Below, piece by piece: positions 34,325 through 46,501 of a DNA stretch of 64,000 bases. Each line of letters starts with the position of its first letter. The first letter of the stretch is position 1. The DNA comes from Streptomyces antibioticus (GTDB lineage: Bacteria > Actinomycetota > Actinomycetes > Streptomycetales > Streptomycetaceae). The stretch covers positions 3,493,326-3,557,325 of the forward strand of contig NZ_CM007717.1 in NCBI RefSeq assembly GCF_002019855.1, written 5' to 3'. Below the pieces are notes generated by a model. The model ran no database searches. It had not been told where the DNA came from and was given only the letters and a program-made list of their open reading frames with translations. A program made the translations under genes and the position numbers.

Positions 34325-37300
34325 TCAGGAGTGCGTCCGCAGCAGCGTCCGCATCGTGCGCATGGCCACCGACAGGTTGGCCAGGTCGAACGTCTCCGAG
34401 CCCTGGATCTCCTCCAGCGTCGTCCGCGCCCGGCTCAGGATCGCCGCGTTCTTCTCCTCCCACGCCTTGAACCGCTGCTCGGGCGTCGAGGTGCCGTTGC
34501 CGACGGACAGGACGTCCGCCGTCAGCGCCGCGTGCGCCGCGTACAGGTCCTCACGGATGGAGGCACGGGCCATGGACTGCCAGCGGTCCGAGCGGGGCAG
34601 CTCGATGATGCGGTCCATGAGCTGGGTGATGTGCAGCCGGTCGGCGAGGTCGTAGTACACCTCGGCGACGTCCAGCGGGTCCTTGCCCGTGCGGTCGGCC
34701 ACCGACACGATGTCCAGCGCCGGGAACGCCGAGGAGAACCCGGCCACCCGGGTGGCCAGCTCGTCCGGCACCCCGGCGCCGGTCAGCTCGTCGTAGATCT
34801 TCTGCCACCACTCCAGGTCCGCGCCCCGCAGCAGCTTGGTGAGCTGCGACCAGACCTGTCCGACGCGCTCGGCGAAGAAGTCGACCGTCTCGGCCAGCTC
34901 CAGCGGCTGCGGCCGGTTGTTCAGCAGCCAGCGCGTGCCGCGCTCGACGAGCCGCCGCGAGTGCAGCCGGATCCGGGTCTGCACCTCCGCCTCGACCTGG
35001 TTGTCCAGGCCCTCCACCGCGTCCCACACGGGCGCCGAGCGGAAGATCGCCCGGGCCGCGGTCTGCGCCCGCACGATCTCCTCGAGGGAGGCGCCGGTCT
35101 CCTCGCGCAGCCGGTGCAGATACGTCGTACCGCCCGTGTTGACCGTGTCGTTGACCAGCACGGTCGTGGTGATCTCACGGCGCAGCGGGTGGCTGTCGAT
35201 CTGCTCGGGGAACTGCTCGCGCAGCGCCGTCGGGAAGTACGTGTCGAGCAGACCGCGCAGGTAGGGGTCGTCGGGGAGCGAGGTCTGCAGCAGCTCGTCC
35301 GACACGGTGATCTTGGTGTACGCCATCAGCACGGCCGTCTCCGGGCTGGTGAGGCCGTGCCCGGCGCCGAGCCGCTCGCGGATCTGGCGGTCGGTGGGCA
35401 GGAACTCCAGCGCGCGGTCCAGGTGCCCCTCGCGGACCAGGTGGCGCATGAAGCGCTGCTGGGCGTGGAGCATGTCCTTGGACTGGGCGAGGGCGTTGGC
35501 GATCGCGGTGTTCTGCGCGTAGTTGTTGCGCAGGACGAGCGCGCCGACCTCGTCGGTCATCTCGGCGAGCAGCTTGTTGCGCTGCTTGACGGTCATGTCG
35601 CCCTCGGTGACCAGACCGTTGAGCAGGATCTTGATGTTCACCTCGTGGTCGGAGGTGTCCACGCCCGCGCTGTTGTCGATGGCATCCGTGTTGATCTTGC
35701 CGCCGGTGCGGGCGAACTCGATCCGGCCGAGCTGGGTCAGCCCCAGGTTGCCGCCCTCGCCGACGACCTTGACCCGCAGGTCCTGGCCGTCGACGCGGAT
35801 CGGGTCGTTGGCCTTGTCGCCGACGTCCGCGTTCGACTCGGTGCTCGCCTTGACGTAGGTGCCGATACCGCCGTTCCACAGCAGGTCCACCGGCGCGCTG
35901 AGGATCGCCCTCATCAGGTCGGCCGGGGTCATCTTGGTGACACCGGACGCGATGCCGAGGGCCTCGCGGATGTGCCCGTTGACCGGGATCGCCTTGGCCG
36001 TGCGCGGGAAGACGCCGCCGCCCGCCGAGATCAGGGCGCTGTCGTAGTCGGCCCAGCTCGACCGGGGCAGCTCGAACAGCCGGCGGCGCTCGGCGTACGA
36101 GGTGGCCGCGTCCGGGTTCGGGTCGATGAAGATGTGCCGGTGGTCGAAGGCGGCGACCAGGCGGATGTGCTCGGAGAGCAGCATGCCGTTGCCGAACACG
36201 TCACCGGACATGTCACCGATGCCGACGACCGTGAAGTCCTCGACCTGCGTGTTCACGCCCAGCTCGCGGAAGTGCCGCTTGACCGACTCCCAGGCGCCGC
36301 GGGCGGTGATGCCCATGGCCTTGTGGTCGTAGCCGGCCGAGCCGCCGGAGGCGAACGCGTCGCCGAGCCAGAAGTGGTAGCTGCCCGCGACCTCGTTGGC
36401 GATGTCGGAGAACGTCGCCGTGCCCTTGTCGGCGGCGACCACCAGATAGGTGTCGTCCTCGTCGTGCCGCACCACACCGGCCGGGGGCACGACCTCGCCG
36501 GCCACCATGTTGTCGGTGATGTCGAGCAGCGCCGAGATGAACGTCCGGTAGCTGGCGACGCCCTCGGCGAGCCACGCGTCGCGGTCCTCGGCCGGGTCGG
36601 GGAGCTGCTTGGCGACGAAGCCGCCCTTGGCGCCGACCGGCACGATCACCGTGTTCTTCACCATCTGCGCCTTGACCAGGCCCAGGATCTCGGTGCGGAA
36701 GTCCTCACGCCGGTCGGACCAGCGCAGACCGCCGCGCGCGACCTTCCCGAACCGCAGGTGCACGCCCTCGACACGCGGCGAGTACACCCAGATCTCGAAC
36801 GCCGGACGCGGCGCCGGCAGATCCGGGATGGCCTGCGGGTCGAACTTCATGGACACGTACTCGTGCGGCCTGCCGTCCGCGCCCTGCTGGAAGAAGTTGG
36901 TCCGCAGGGTCGCCTTGATGACGGTCAGGAAGGAACGCAGGATGCGGTCCTCGTCGAGCGAGGCGACCTGGTCGAGCGCCGCCTCCAGCTCCTCCAGGAG
37001 CGCGTCGACGATCTCCAGCCCGGCGCCCTGCCGCTCCGGCGCCATCCGCGCCTCGAACAGCGACACCAGCAGCCGGGTGGTGTGCACGTTGGTGCGGAGG
37101 GTGTCCTCCATGTAGTCCTGGCTGAACGTGGACCCGGCCTGCCGCAGGTACTTCGCGTACGCGCGCAGCACCATCGCCTGCCGCCAGGTCAGCCCGGCGC
37201 CCAGCACCAGCGCGTTGAACCCGTCGTTCTCCGCGAGACCGGTCCAGGTCGCGGAGAACGCCTCCTGGAACCGCTCACGGCCGTCGTCGCCGAGCAGATC

Positions 37301-39262
37301 GGTGGTGCCGCCGCCCAGCGCCTTGGGGATGCGCAGCCCGAAGTCGTAGATCCAGGCGACCGAGCGGTCGGCGCAGCGCAGTTCGTAGGGCCGCTCGTCG
37401 ATCACCTCGACGCCGAGCCGGTTGAGCACCGGCAGCACCGCCGACAGGGAGATCGCGTCGCCCTTGCGGTAGATCTTGAAACGGCGCTCGTCGGGCGCGG
37501 CGCCCACCGGCTCGTACAGGCTGAGCGAGAAGCTCTGCTCCTCGGAGAGCCGTTCGAGATGGACGAGGTCGGAGACCGCGGCGCGCGGGGTGTGGTCGGC
37601 CTTGTAGCCCTCGGTGAAGGCGCTGTGGTAGCGGCGCAGCAGCTCCGCGGCCCGCTCCTCGCCCAGCTCGGCGTCGAGCGCCTCGGAGAAGGCGTCGGAC
37701 CAGGACCGGGCGGCCTCCACCAGCCGCGCCTCGATCCGGTCCTTGTCGGCCTCGGACAGCTCGGGCAGCTCGGTGCCCTGCGGGACCCGGACGACGAAGT
37801 GCAGCCGGGACAGGATCGACTCGGTGTTCCAGGCGGTGAAGTCGACGCTGGTACCGCCCAGCTCCTCCTTGAGGATGTCGATGATCCGCAGCCGGACGCC
37901 GGTGGTGTACCGGTCGCGGGGCAGGTAGACGAGCGCGGAGTAGTAGCGCCCGTACTCGTCCTGCCGCAGGTAGAGCCGCAGCCGGCGGCGTTCCTGGAGG
38001 TAGAGGACGCTGGTGACGATGGACCGCAGCTCGTCGACCGGGGTCTGGAACAGCTCGTCGCGCGGGTACGTCTCCATGATCTGGAGCAGATCGCGGCCGT
38101 CGTGGCTGTTGGGCGAGAACCCGGCGCCCTTGAGCACCGCGTCGACCTTGCGCCGTACGACGGGCACCCGCAGCACGGACTCGGTGTACGCGGCGGAGGA
38201 GAACAGACCGAGGAAGCGGCGCTCGCCGATCACGTTGCCGTCGGCGTCGAACTTCTTCACGCCCACGTAGTCGAGGTAGGACGGCCGGTGCACGGTGGCC
38301 CGGCTGTTCGCCTTGGTCAGCACCAGCAGCTTGTGCTCACGGGCCTTGGCCCGGGCGTCGGCCGGCAGCCGCTCGAAGGACGGGCTGACCGGGTGGGCGT
38401 CCGCACCGGTGTGGTGCGGGTCGGCGCGCAGTATGCCGAGACCGGTCCCGGGGACCGCGGCGAGGGAGTCGTCCTCGCGGAGCTGGTACTCCCGGTAGCC
38501 GAGGAAGGTGAAGTGGTCGGCGGCGAGCCAGCGAAGCAGCTCGCGGGCCTCCTCGACCTCGGGGGAGGGGAGGTCGCCGGGGACCGGCTCCTCGGGGAGG
38601 TCGTCGGCGATCCGCAGCGCCGCCTCCCGCATCTTCTCCCAGTCCTCGACGGCCTCCCGGACGTCGGACAGGACCCGCAGCAGATCGGCGGTGATCTGCT
38701 TGAGGTCGGCGCGGTCGGTCTCGCGGTCCGTCTCCACATGGATCCAGGACTCGATGTGCGCGTCGTGCGGAAGGTCCGTGGCGGACGGCGGGGTGCGCAG
38801 CACCTCGATGAGCCTGCCGGTGACATCGCGGCGGACGACGACCTGCGGGTGGACGACGAGGTGGATGCCCCGCCCCTGCCGGCTCAGCTCGTTGGTGACG
38901 GAGTCCACGAGGAAGGGCATGTCGTCGGTGACGACCTCCACCACGGAATGGCTGCACATCCAGCCGTTCCCCTCGACCGTCGGGGTGTGGACCCGGACGT
39001 TGGCGGTGCCCTGCGGCCGGTTCTCGGCGAGCCGGTAGTGCGAGAGCGCGGCACCGAAGACATCGACCGGGTCACGGTCGGTGAGGTCTTCCGGTGCGGT
39101 GTGCAGGTAGTAGCGCTGGAGGAACGCGAGGAGGGTGTCCCGGTCCGGAAGCCCCTCACCCGTCGTCCCAGTCGGTAGGTTCCCCCCGACCGGGCTGTTC
39201 TCAGCGACCCGCGCCGCCCTCTCGAGCAGCTCGGCCTTGGCTTCGTCCAGCTTGGTCTGCAT
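34325..39262 (-). CDS. gdhB: NAD-dependent glutamate dehydrogenase, 180-kDa class
   Basis: A 1645-residue enzyme that oxidises glutamate to 2-oxoglutarate, the large GDH class (about 180 kDa) seen in Streptomyces and mycobacteria. A start with GAGG just upstream gives MQTKLDEAKAELLERAAR at 39262. The N-terminal 700 residues carry ACT-like regulatory regions (EVVTDDMPFLVDSVTNEL). The catalytic domain has VPVGAKGGFVAKQLPDP with Lys879, IGDMSGDVFGNGML and DLLWNGGIGTYVKASTES, the dehydrogenase active-site and NAD-binding blocks. The C-terminal 450 residues are the helical domain of this class. It stands alone, transcribed towards the TagH terminator. The symbol is used loosely, as naming differs between species. 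Confidence 0.95.
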   Translation of the reverse strand: MQTKLDEAKAELLERAARVAENSPVGGNLPTGTTGEGLPDRDTLLAFLQRYYLHTAPEDLTDRDPVDVFGAALSHYRLAENRPQGTANVRVHTPTVEGNGWMCSHSVVEVVTDDMPFLVDSVTNELSRQGRGIHLVVHPQVVVRRDVTGRLIEVLRTPPSATDLPHDAHIESWIHVETDRETDRADLKQITADLLRVLSDVREAVEDWEKMREAALRIADDLPEEPVPGDLPSPEVEEARELLRWLAADHFTFLGYREYQLREDDSLAAVPGTGLGILRADPHHTGADAHPVSPSFERLPADARAKAREHKLLVLTKANSRATVHRPSYLDYVGVKKFDADGNVIGERRFLGLFSSAAYTESVLRVPVVRRKVDAVLKGAGFSPNSHDGRDLLQIMETYPRDELFQTPVDELRSIVTSVLYLQERRRLRLYLRQDEYGRYYSALVYLPRDRYTTGVRLRIIDILKEELGGTSVDFTAWNTESILSRLHFVVRVPQGTELPELSEADKDRIEARLVEAARSWSDAFSEALDAELGEERAAELLRRYHSAFTEGYKADHTPRAAVSDLVHLERLSEEQSFSLSLYEPVGAAPDERRFKIYRKGDAISLSAVLPVLNRLGVEVIDERPYELRCADRSVAWIYDFGLRIPKALGGGTTDLLGDDGRERFQEAFSATWTGLAENDGFNALVLGAGLTWRQAMVLRAYAKYLRQAGSTFSQDYMEDTLRTNVHTTRLLVSLFEARMAPERQGAGLEIVDALLEELEAALDQVASLDEDRILRSFLTVIKATLRTNFFQQGADGRPHEYVSMKFDPQAIPDLPAPRPAFEIWVYSPRVEGVHLRFGKVARGGLRWSDRREDFRTEILGLVKAQMVKNTVIVPVGAKGGFVAKQLPDPAEDRDAWLAEGVASYRTFISALLDITDNMVAGEVVPPAGVVRHDEDDTYLVVAADKGTATFSDIANEVAGSYHFWLGDAFASGGSAGYDHKAMGITARGAWESVKRHFRELGVNTQVEDFTVVGIGDMSGDVFGNGMLLSEHIRLVAAFDHRHIFIDPNPDAATSYAERRRLFELPRSSWADYDSALISAGGGVFPRTAKAIPVNGHIREALGIASGVTKMTPADLMRAILSAPVDLLWNGGIGTYVKASTESNADVGDKANDPIRVDGQDLRVKVVGEGGNLGLTQLGRIEFARTGGKINTDAIDNSAGVDTSDHEVNIKILLNGLVTEGDMTVKQRNKLLAEMTDEVGALVLRNNYAQNTAIANALAQSKDMLHAQQRFMRHLVREGHLDRALEFLPTDRQIRERLGAGHGLTSPETAVLMAYTKITVSDELLQTSLPDDPYLRGLLDTYFPTALREQFPEQIDSHPLRREITTTVLVNDTVNTGGTTYLHRLREETGASLEEIVRAQTAARAIFRSAPVWDAVEGLDNQVEAEVQTRIRLHSRRLVERGTRWLLNNRPQPLELAETVDFFAERVGQVWSQLTKLLRGADLEWWQKIYDELTGAGVPDELATRVAGFSSAFPALDIVSVADRTGKDPLDVAEVYYDLADRLHITQLMDRIIELPRSDRWQSMARASIREDLYAAHAALTADVLSVGNGTSTPEQRFKAWEEKNAAILSRARTTLEEIQGSETFDLANLSVAMRTMRTLLRTHS

Positions 39263-39879
39263 TGTCCTCTGACTCCTGTCGCGCGCCGTTGCGTGACGTA
39301 GAAGGAAGTACGGGCTCTCCCTTTGCGGCTCGACGCCACGGCCCGGGGTCTCCGGTCCGTTCCGACGCTATGCCGCAAGAAGAGATGAGCGGGGCGGTAT
39401 CGGCCATTCTCGACACGGCCCCGGGGTGTGACGCTGCTCTCCGCGTCACGTGTCCCTGGGGTGTGTACGGCGTCCTGGGGGACCTCGCGCCCCCGTCCCG
39501 CCCGCAAGAACCAGCGTCCGCCGCCCGGCCACGGGGATACTCCGTGCTCGCCGGGCGCAGGGCAGGGGCGACTGCGCCCCCGCGAGATATCGCGCTGATC
39601 ACGCCACCAGGCTATCGCTCCTCACCGGGGCCCCGTCATGAGCCGTATGTGTACAAAAGCGGGGGGAGAAGTTTGACGTTCTGCACAGGGGCGGACGCGG
39701 GTGACACGTGCCGGGCCACCCGCGGAACCGGGACGAGTCGACGGCGGTCCCGGCTCACGGCACCCTGAAAGCGAGCGTTCCTCTCTTGGCGCGCCCTCTT
39801 GGCAGGACCGCCCCCGAGAGGCACGTTGCCCATGACGGCGTGGGCCGTGACAGTGCCCGCCCGAGAGGAGCCGCCCACC
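39263..39879. other. 617-bp gap upstream of gdh and the PfpI-like gene
   Basis: The gap separates divergent gdh and the PfpI-like gene. Its open frames are Arg/Pro/Ala-rich without recognisable domains or good ribosome sites, so I see no gene. It is less GC-biased in the middle (TATGTGTACAAAAGCGGGG around 39645-39663, then TTGACG at 39673), which may be promoter DNA for the plus-strand gene. The minus-strand gdh promoter should be near 39270-39400. Confidence 0.5.
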
Positions 39880-40446
39880 ATGACCGCGAAGATCCTCATC
39901 GTCACCGGCGACGCAGCCGAGTCCCTGGAGGTCCTCTACCCCTATCAGCGGCTGCGCGAGGAGGGCTACGAGGTCCACATCGCCGCCCCGGAACGCAAAC
40001 AGTTGCGGTTCGTCGTCCACGACTTCGAACCCGGCTTCGACACCTACACCGAGAAGCCCGGCTACACCTGGCCCGCCGACCTCGCCTTCTCCGAGGTCGA
40101 GCCCGGTCAGTACGCCGCCGTCGTGATCCCCGGCGGCCGGGCGCCGGAGTATCTGCGCAACGATCCCGAGCTGCGCAAGATCCTCAAGTCGTTCTTCGAC
40201 TCCGACAAGCCGGTCGCCCAGATCTGCCACGGCCCCCTGCTGACGGCCGCGGTCGACGCCCTGCGGGGGCGCCGGGTGACCGCCTATCCGGCGCTGGAGA
40301 TCGACATGCAGTCGGCCGGCGCGACCTTCCAGGACAGCGAGGCTGTGGTCGACGGCACGCTGGTGTCCGCCCGCGCCTGGCCGGACCACTCGGCCTGGAT
40401 GCGGGAGTTCCTGACGGTGCTGCGGGCGAAGGCGCCGGTGAGCTGA
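39880..40446 (+). CDS. DJ-1/PfpI-family protein
   Basis: A 188-residue cytoplasmic protein of the DJ-1/PfpI superfamily (PfpI/YhbO-like glyoxalase or deglycase, sometimes stress protein). GAGAGGAG precedes the ATG at 39880 (MTAKILIVTGDAAESLEVLYP). The nucleophile elbow is QICHGPLLTAA with Cys116 and His117, preceded by AAVVIPGGRAPEYLR; an acidic residue near Glu14/Glu17 completes the usual site. An upstream in-frame ATG at 39832 lacks a good ribosome site. It is followed by a pentamer repeat and a convergent HAD gene. Confidence 0.92.
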   Translation: MTAKILIVTGDAAESLEVLYPYQRLREEGYEVHIAAPERKQLRFVVHDFEPGFDTYTEKPGYTWPADLAFSEVEPGQYAAVVIPGGRAPEYLRNDPELRKILKSFFDSDKPVAQICHGPLLTAAVDALRGRRVTAYPALEIDMQSAGATFQDSEAVVDGTLVSARAWPDHSAWMREFLTVLRAKAPVS

Positions 40447-40465
40447 GCGGGACGGGGCTGGGCGG

Positions 40466-40520
40466 GGCTGGGCTGGGCTGGGCTGGGCTGGGCTGGGCTG
40501 GGCTGGGCTGGGCTGGGCTG
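40466..40520. repeat. Pentanucleotide microsatellite (GGCTG) x 11
   Basis: Eleven perfect copies of GGCTG in the spacer between two convergent genes, directly after the PfpI-like stop. Next to it, GCGGTACGTCGCT occurs twice (40523 and 40539), showing repeated local slippage. Confidence 0.95.
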
Positions 40521-40550
40521 GAGCGGTACGTCGCTGGGGCGGTACGTCGC

Positions 40551-41219
40551 TCAGGCGGCCAGTCTCCCCGCCACCTCCACCGCCTCCGCCAGGCTGTCCA
40601 CCACCGGCACCCCGATCCCTTCGAGGCTGGCCCGGCTGTGCGACCCCCCGGTGTACAGCACGGCCTGCGCGCCCGCGTGGAGCGCGGCCACCGCGTCGTC
40701 GGCCGCGTCCCCGATCACCACCGCCCGCTCCGGCTCCACCACGCCGATCGCCGCGAGGTGGCGCACCATGTGCTCGGCCTTGCTGCCGCCGGACGGCCCG
40801 GTGCGCCCGTCGACCCGTACGAAGTGCGGCTCGATGCCGAAGCCGCGCACCAGCGGGACCAGCTCGTCGTGCACGTACATGCTCAGCAGGGACTGGCTGT
40901 GCCCGGCCGACCGCCACCCCGACAGCAGCTCCTCCGCGCCCTCGGTGAGCGCGCATCTCACCCGGTGCTCGGCGTAGTACCGGTGGAAGATGTCGTCCAT
41001 CAGCTCCCACTCGGCGTCGGTGGGCAGCCGGCCCATCAGCCGTTCGTAGAACTTCGGCACGGGTACGCAGTACAGCGCCCGGTACCGCTCCAGGGTGAGC
41101 GGCTCCAGGCCCAGCTCGGCGAACGCCGCGTTGGTCGCGCCGATGATCGCGTCGTTGTCGTGGAAGAGCGTGCCGTTCCAGTCCCAGACGATGTGTGCCG
41201 GTTCTCGCTGCGTCGCCAT
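40551..41219 (-). CDS. HAD-family phosphatase (Gph-like)
   Basis: A 222-residue haloacid dehalogenase-type phosphatase. I start at the ATG at 41219 (MATQREPAHIVWDWNGTLFHDND); GTG 41243 or TTG 41249 would add 8 or 10 residues and have no better ribosome site. Motif I is WDWNGTLF (nucleophile Asp and the Asn in place of the second Asp), motif II LLSMY, motif III GGSKAEHMV (Lys), motif IV VVIGDAADDA. The N-for-D change in motif I (DWNGT) is common in this phosphoglycolate phosphatase-like subgroup. Substrate unknown. It follows the small DUF6912-type gene closely on the same strand. Confidence 0.9.
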   Translation of the reverse strand: MATQREPAHIVWDWNGTLFHDNDAIIGATNAAFAELGLEPLTLERYRALYCVPVPKFYERLMGRLPTDAEWELMDDIFHRYYAEHRVRCALTEGAEELLSGWRSAGHSQSLLSMYVHDELVPLVRGFGIEPHFVRVDGRTGPSGGSKAEHMVRHLAAIGVVEPERAVVIGDAADDAVAALHAGAQAVLYTGGSHSRASLEGIGVPVVDSLAEAVEVAGRLAA

Positions 41220-41249
41220 GTCACAAAACGTACCTGGCCCCACTGACAA

Positions 41250-41765
41250 TCAGGAGCCCACCAGGTGGGGGATCTCCTGCGGGGCGAACCACAGCAGCTC
41301 GTGGTCCTCGGCGCCGTCCACGACGGACCGGGCACCGCCGTCCCCGCCGTCCGCCGCCGCGAGGGCCTCCGCCGCGGCCTCTACGGCGGCTTCCGCGCCG
41401 TCCGCGTCGACATGGACGGCCGCCGCCTTGGCCAGTGCGACCCGGCCGGTCACCCGCACCTCGCCGGGGTCGGCGGCGTCGTTCCCGGGGCCGGGGTCGG
41501 GGTCGGCCTCGACGATCCGGTCGGCGACGTCGACGGCGACCACGACCCGGCGCCGGGGCGCCGCCCGGTCCGCGTCGAGCAGCCGCAGCGAGGCGAGCGC
41601 CGCCTGACCGAGGGCGGCGTACTCCAGCTCCTCGACGTCCTCGGAGTCGTACCACTCGCGCAGCGCGGGCGTGACGGCGTACGCGACGAGCGGCCCGGAC
41701 CCCAGCTCCCCCGTCTTGTGGGCCTCGGTGAGGCCGGAGAGGGTCAGGGGGACGTAGACGCGCAT
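41250..41765 (-). CDS. Conserved actinobacterial protein (DUF6912-type)
   Basis: A 171-residue cytoplasmic protein starting MRVYVPLTLSGLTEAHKTGEL at the ATG at 41765, with AGAAGAG upstream. No enzyme motif is visible; the C-terminus ends HELLWFAPQEIPHLVGS, and the pattern MRVYVPLT...LREWYDSEDVEELEYAAL is that of a conserved actinobacterial family without known function. It is likely cotranscribed with the HAD phosphatase behind it. Confidence 0.82.
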   Translation of the reverse strand: MRVYVPLTLSGLTEAHKTGELGSGPLVAYAVTPALREWYDSEDVEELEYAALGQAALASLRLLDADRAAPRRRVVVAVDVADRIVEADPDPGPGNDAADPGEVRVTGRVALAKAAAVHVDADGAEAAVEAAAEALAAADGGDGGARSVVDGAEDHELLWFAPQEIPHLVGS

Positions 41766-42086
41766 GGCTGGCCGCTCTTCTCTGGTCGGGAGCTTCGCTT
41801 CTGGTGGGAGCTTCGCTCGAAGGGCTTCAGGATACGTGCGGGCGTCCCCTTTCGGGCGCCCGCCCACCCCACTCCCGGCGTCCACTCCGCGCCCCGAAAT
41901 TCACCCCACCCGGCGCCCTGGCCTGCCCTTTCACCCTTTCTCATCACCCTGATAAGTGAATCGACCCCTGACAGTGGGGCAACTCCGAGCTTCCTTGCAA
42001 TCACGTTCCGTGACCGCGTACAAGATCGGCAGCGAAAGTTACCGCCTGGTAGAGACAGCGACCGGGCTCACCGAACGGGGACAACC
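41766..42086. other. 321-bp divergent gap with promoter-like sequence
   Basis: The gap lies between the divergent DUF6912-type and Rv3235-like genes. It contains a 12-bp direct repeat GGGAGCTTCGCT (41788 and 41806) close to the minus-strand start, an AT-richer patch (CTGATAAGTGAATCG around 41950) and TTGCAA at 41995 followed at promoter distance by TACAAG, a candidate promoter for the plus-strand gene. No gene is seen. Confidence 0.4.
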
Positions 42087-42569
42087 ATGAACAAGGTCAT
42101 GACGAGGACCCAGCGCACTCCCGGCTCCCGTCCTCCCGGCCGCCGGGACACCCGCCGCCCGCCGGCCGCACCCCGCACCGCCTCCACGCGCCCGGCGGAC
42201 AACCGGCCGACGGCCGTGCCGCCCCGGCCGCGCCCCACCGACCTGTTCGCCGACCGTCTCGTGGCCGTCCTGAGCGGACAGCGCCCGGTCCATTCCATGC
42301 TCCGCCACACGGTCGGCTCGGCCTACGACGATCTCGCCCACCTCGCCGAGAGCGGCCCCCTGCGCCCCGCGCACGGCGTCCGGCCGGTCGTCCGGGACAT
42401 CGGCTACTACGTCGCACGCCCGGGCGCCGTGGAGGCCTTCGCGCGGATCGGCGCGGGCAACCGGCTGCGCGCCATGGCCTTCCGCCTGGAACTCGGCCCC
42501 GACCACCGCTGGCGCTGCACGGCGATCGAACTGGACGGCCCCCGCGCGTCCCGCCCCCGTACCGGCTGA
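42087..42569 (+). CDS. Rv3235-family protein
   Basis: A 160-residue protein from the ATG at 42087 (MNKVMTRTQRTPGSR). The first 50 residues are Arg/Pro-rich and disordered; the conserved part (PTDLFADRLVAVLSGQRPVHSMLRHTVGSAYDDL, RCTAIELDGPR in pieces) is that of the mycobacterial Rv3235 family of unknown function, which is also encoded near secA1 in mycobacteria. Convergent with secA, with a shared terminator between them. Confidence 0.82.
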   Translation: MNKVMTRTQRTPGSRPPGRRDTRRPPAAPRTASTRPADNRPTAVPPRPRPTDLFADRLVAVLSGQRPVHSMLRHTVGSAYDDLAHLAESGPLRPAHGVRPVVRDIGYYVARPGAVEAFARIGAGNRLRAMAFRLELGPDHRWRCTAIELDGPRASRPRTG

Positions 42570-42592
42570 CCCGACCGGCCCGGCGGACGGCG

Positions 42593-42626
42593 GAGGGCCG
42601 GGCCACCCCAAGGTGACCCGGCCCTC
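42593..42626. terminator. Terminator between Rv3235-like gene and secA
   Basis: Inverted repeat with 15-bp arms (42593-42607 and 42612-42626, loop CCAA) and one imperfect pair, which becomes G-U in the minus-strand RNA. It sits between two convergent genes and starts 27 bp beyond the secA stop. Confidence 0.8.
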
Positions 42627-42652
42627 ACGCCTCGCGCGGCTGCCTCCCGCGG

Positions 42653-45496
<2,844 letters not shown>

Positions 45497-45843
45497 GGGG
45501 GTTGGTCTCCTTGCCGATCGGGCCTGGGACGGTCGGTTTCCATGTGACTTGCTGAGCAACGGCCATCGTATGCGAGGACCCCGCCACGCCGGGAGTCTGC
45601 TGTACGAGGACCGCGCCCTGCCGCGCACGGACACCAAAATCTTCTTCAAACAGAACAACGGCCGGGCCCCGCCGATAGTGCCGCGACCACCCCACGAATT
45701 GCGCGAATCGTGATCGCCCGCTCACCCACCGCACGAACCCGATGGCGTCACCGCCCGAGCCTGACGGCGCCACCGCACGAACCCGACGGCGCCACCGCCC
45801 GAAACCGATGGCGCCACCGCCCGCACCGCACCAGAATCGCCCG
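45497..45843. other. 347-bp gap upstream of secA and the GNAT gene
   Basis: A divergent gap. The half next to secA has an AT-richer patch (AAAATCTTCTTCAAACAGAACAACG around 45635-45660) that probably holds the secA promoter. The other half is filled by a tandem repeat (see separate entry). No gene is seen. Confidence 0.5.
45729..45816. repeat. 22-bp degenerate tandem repeat, four copies
   Basis: Four adjacent 22-bp units (start points 45729, 45751, 45773, 45795), each beginning CCGCACGA or CCGCCCGA and ending GGCGCCA or GGCGTCA, followed by a fifth partial unit. It ends 28 bp before the GNAT start, so the GNAT leader is repeat DNA. Confidence 0.85.
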
Positions 45844-46437
45844 ATGGAACCCGTCACCCTCACCACCGACCGCCTCGTCCTGCGCCCCGTCGGCCCCCGG
45901 GACACCGACGCCGTGCACACCGCCGCCCAGGACCCCGACATCCAGCGCTGGACCACCATCCCCTCCCCCTACCTGCACGAACACGCCAGCGGCTTCACCG
46001 AACAGCTCGCCCCCGACGGCTGGGCCACCGGCTCGATGTTCACCTTCGGCGTCTTCCTCCCCGACGGCACCCTCACCGGCATGCTCGGCCTCACCACCCG
46101 CGCCCTCGGCACCGTGGAGATCGGCTTCTGGACCGCCAAGGAACACCGCGGCCACGGCTACACCACCGAGGCCACCCTCACCGCCGCCCGCTGGGCCTTC
46201 ACCCACCTCGCCGTCGACCGCGTCGAATGGCGCGCCGAAGTGGGCAACACCGCCTCCCGCGCGGTCGCCGAACACGCCGGCTTCCAGCTCGAGGGCACCC
46301 TGCGCTCCGCCATCAACAACAAGGGCACCCGCCGCGACTGCTGGCTCGCCTCCCTGCTCCCCTCCGACCTCGGCCTGCCCTCCGCCGCCCCCTACCTCCC
46401 CGCCCCCACACCCCCGCCCTCCGACGCGGGCCGATGA
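45844..46437 (+). CDS. GNAT-family acetyltransferase (RimJ/RimL-like)
   Basis: A 197-residue acetyl-CoA-dependent N-acetyltransferase. I start at the ATG at 45844 (MEPVTLTTDRLVLRPVGPRD), the canonical RimJ/RimL-type opening; the frame is open upstream through the repeat array. The acetyl-CoA loop is KEHRGHGYTTEATL (about 100-113), and VEWRAEVGNTASRAVAEHAGFQLEGTLR is the typical last third. The acceptor (protein N-terminus, antibiotic or metabolite) is unknown. It lies between secA and a DNA-glycosylase-like gene that follows after 64 bp. Confidence 0.9.
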   Translation: MEPVTLTTDRLVLRPVGPRDTDAVHTAAQDPDIQRWTTIPSPYLHEHASGFTEQLAPDGWATGSMFTFGVFLPDGTLTGMLGLTTRALGTVEIGFWTAKEHRGHGYTTEATLTAARWAFTHLAVDRVEWRAEVGNTASRAVAEHAGFQLEGTLRSAINNKGTRRDCWLASLLPSDLGLPSAAPYLPAPTPPPSDAGR

Positions 46438-46501
46438 CCCCCGCCCGCACGAACCCCCAGCTCACTCCGCACTGTCAGTGCCGCCGCCTAGGGTGCGCAC
46501 C

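Noticed and set aside
34331..39178. 1615-codon plus-strand frame opposite the glutamate dehydrogenase gene
   Set aside because: Fully antisense to a conserved enzyme and made of His/Arg/Gly/Leu-rich shadow sequence without domains.
39201..39768. Open frames in the gdh upstream gap
   Set aside because: Arg/Pro/Ala-rich, no ribosome site, no domain; considered non-coding.
45729..45820. Possible CRISPR array
   Set aside because: The 22-bp units are directly adjacent without spacers, and no cas gene is present; it is a simple degenerate tandem repeat.
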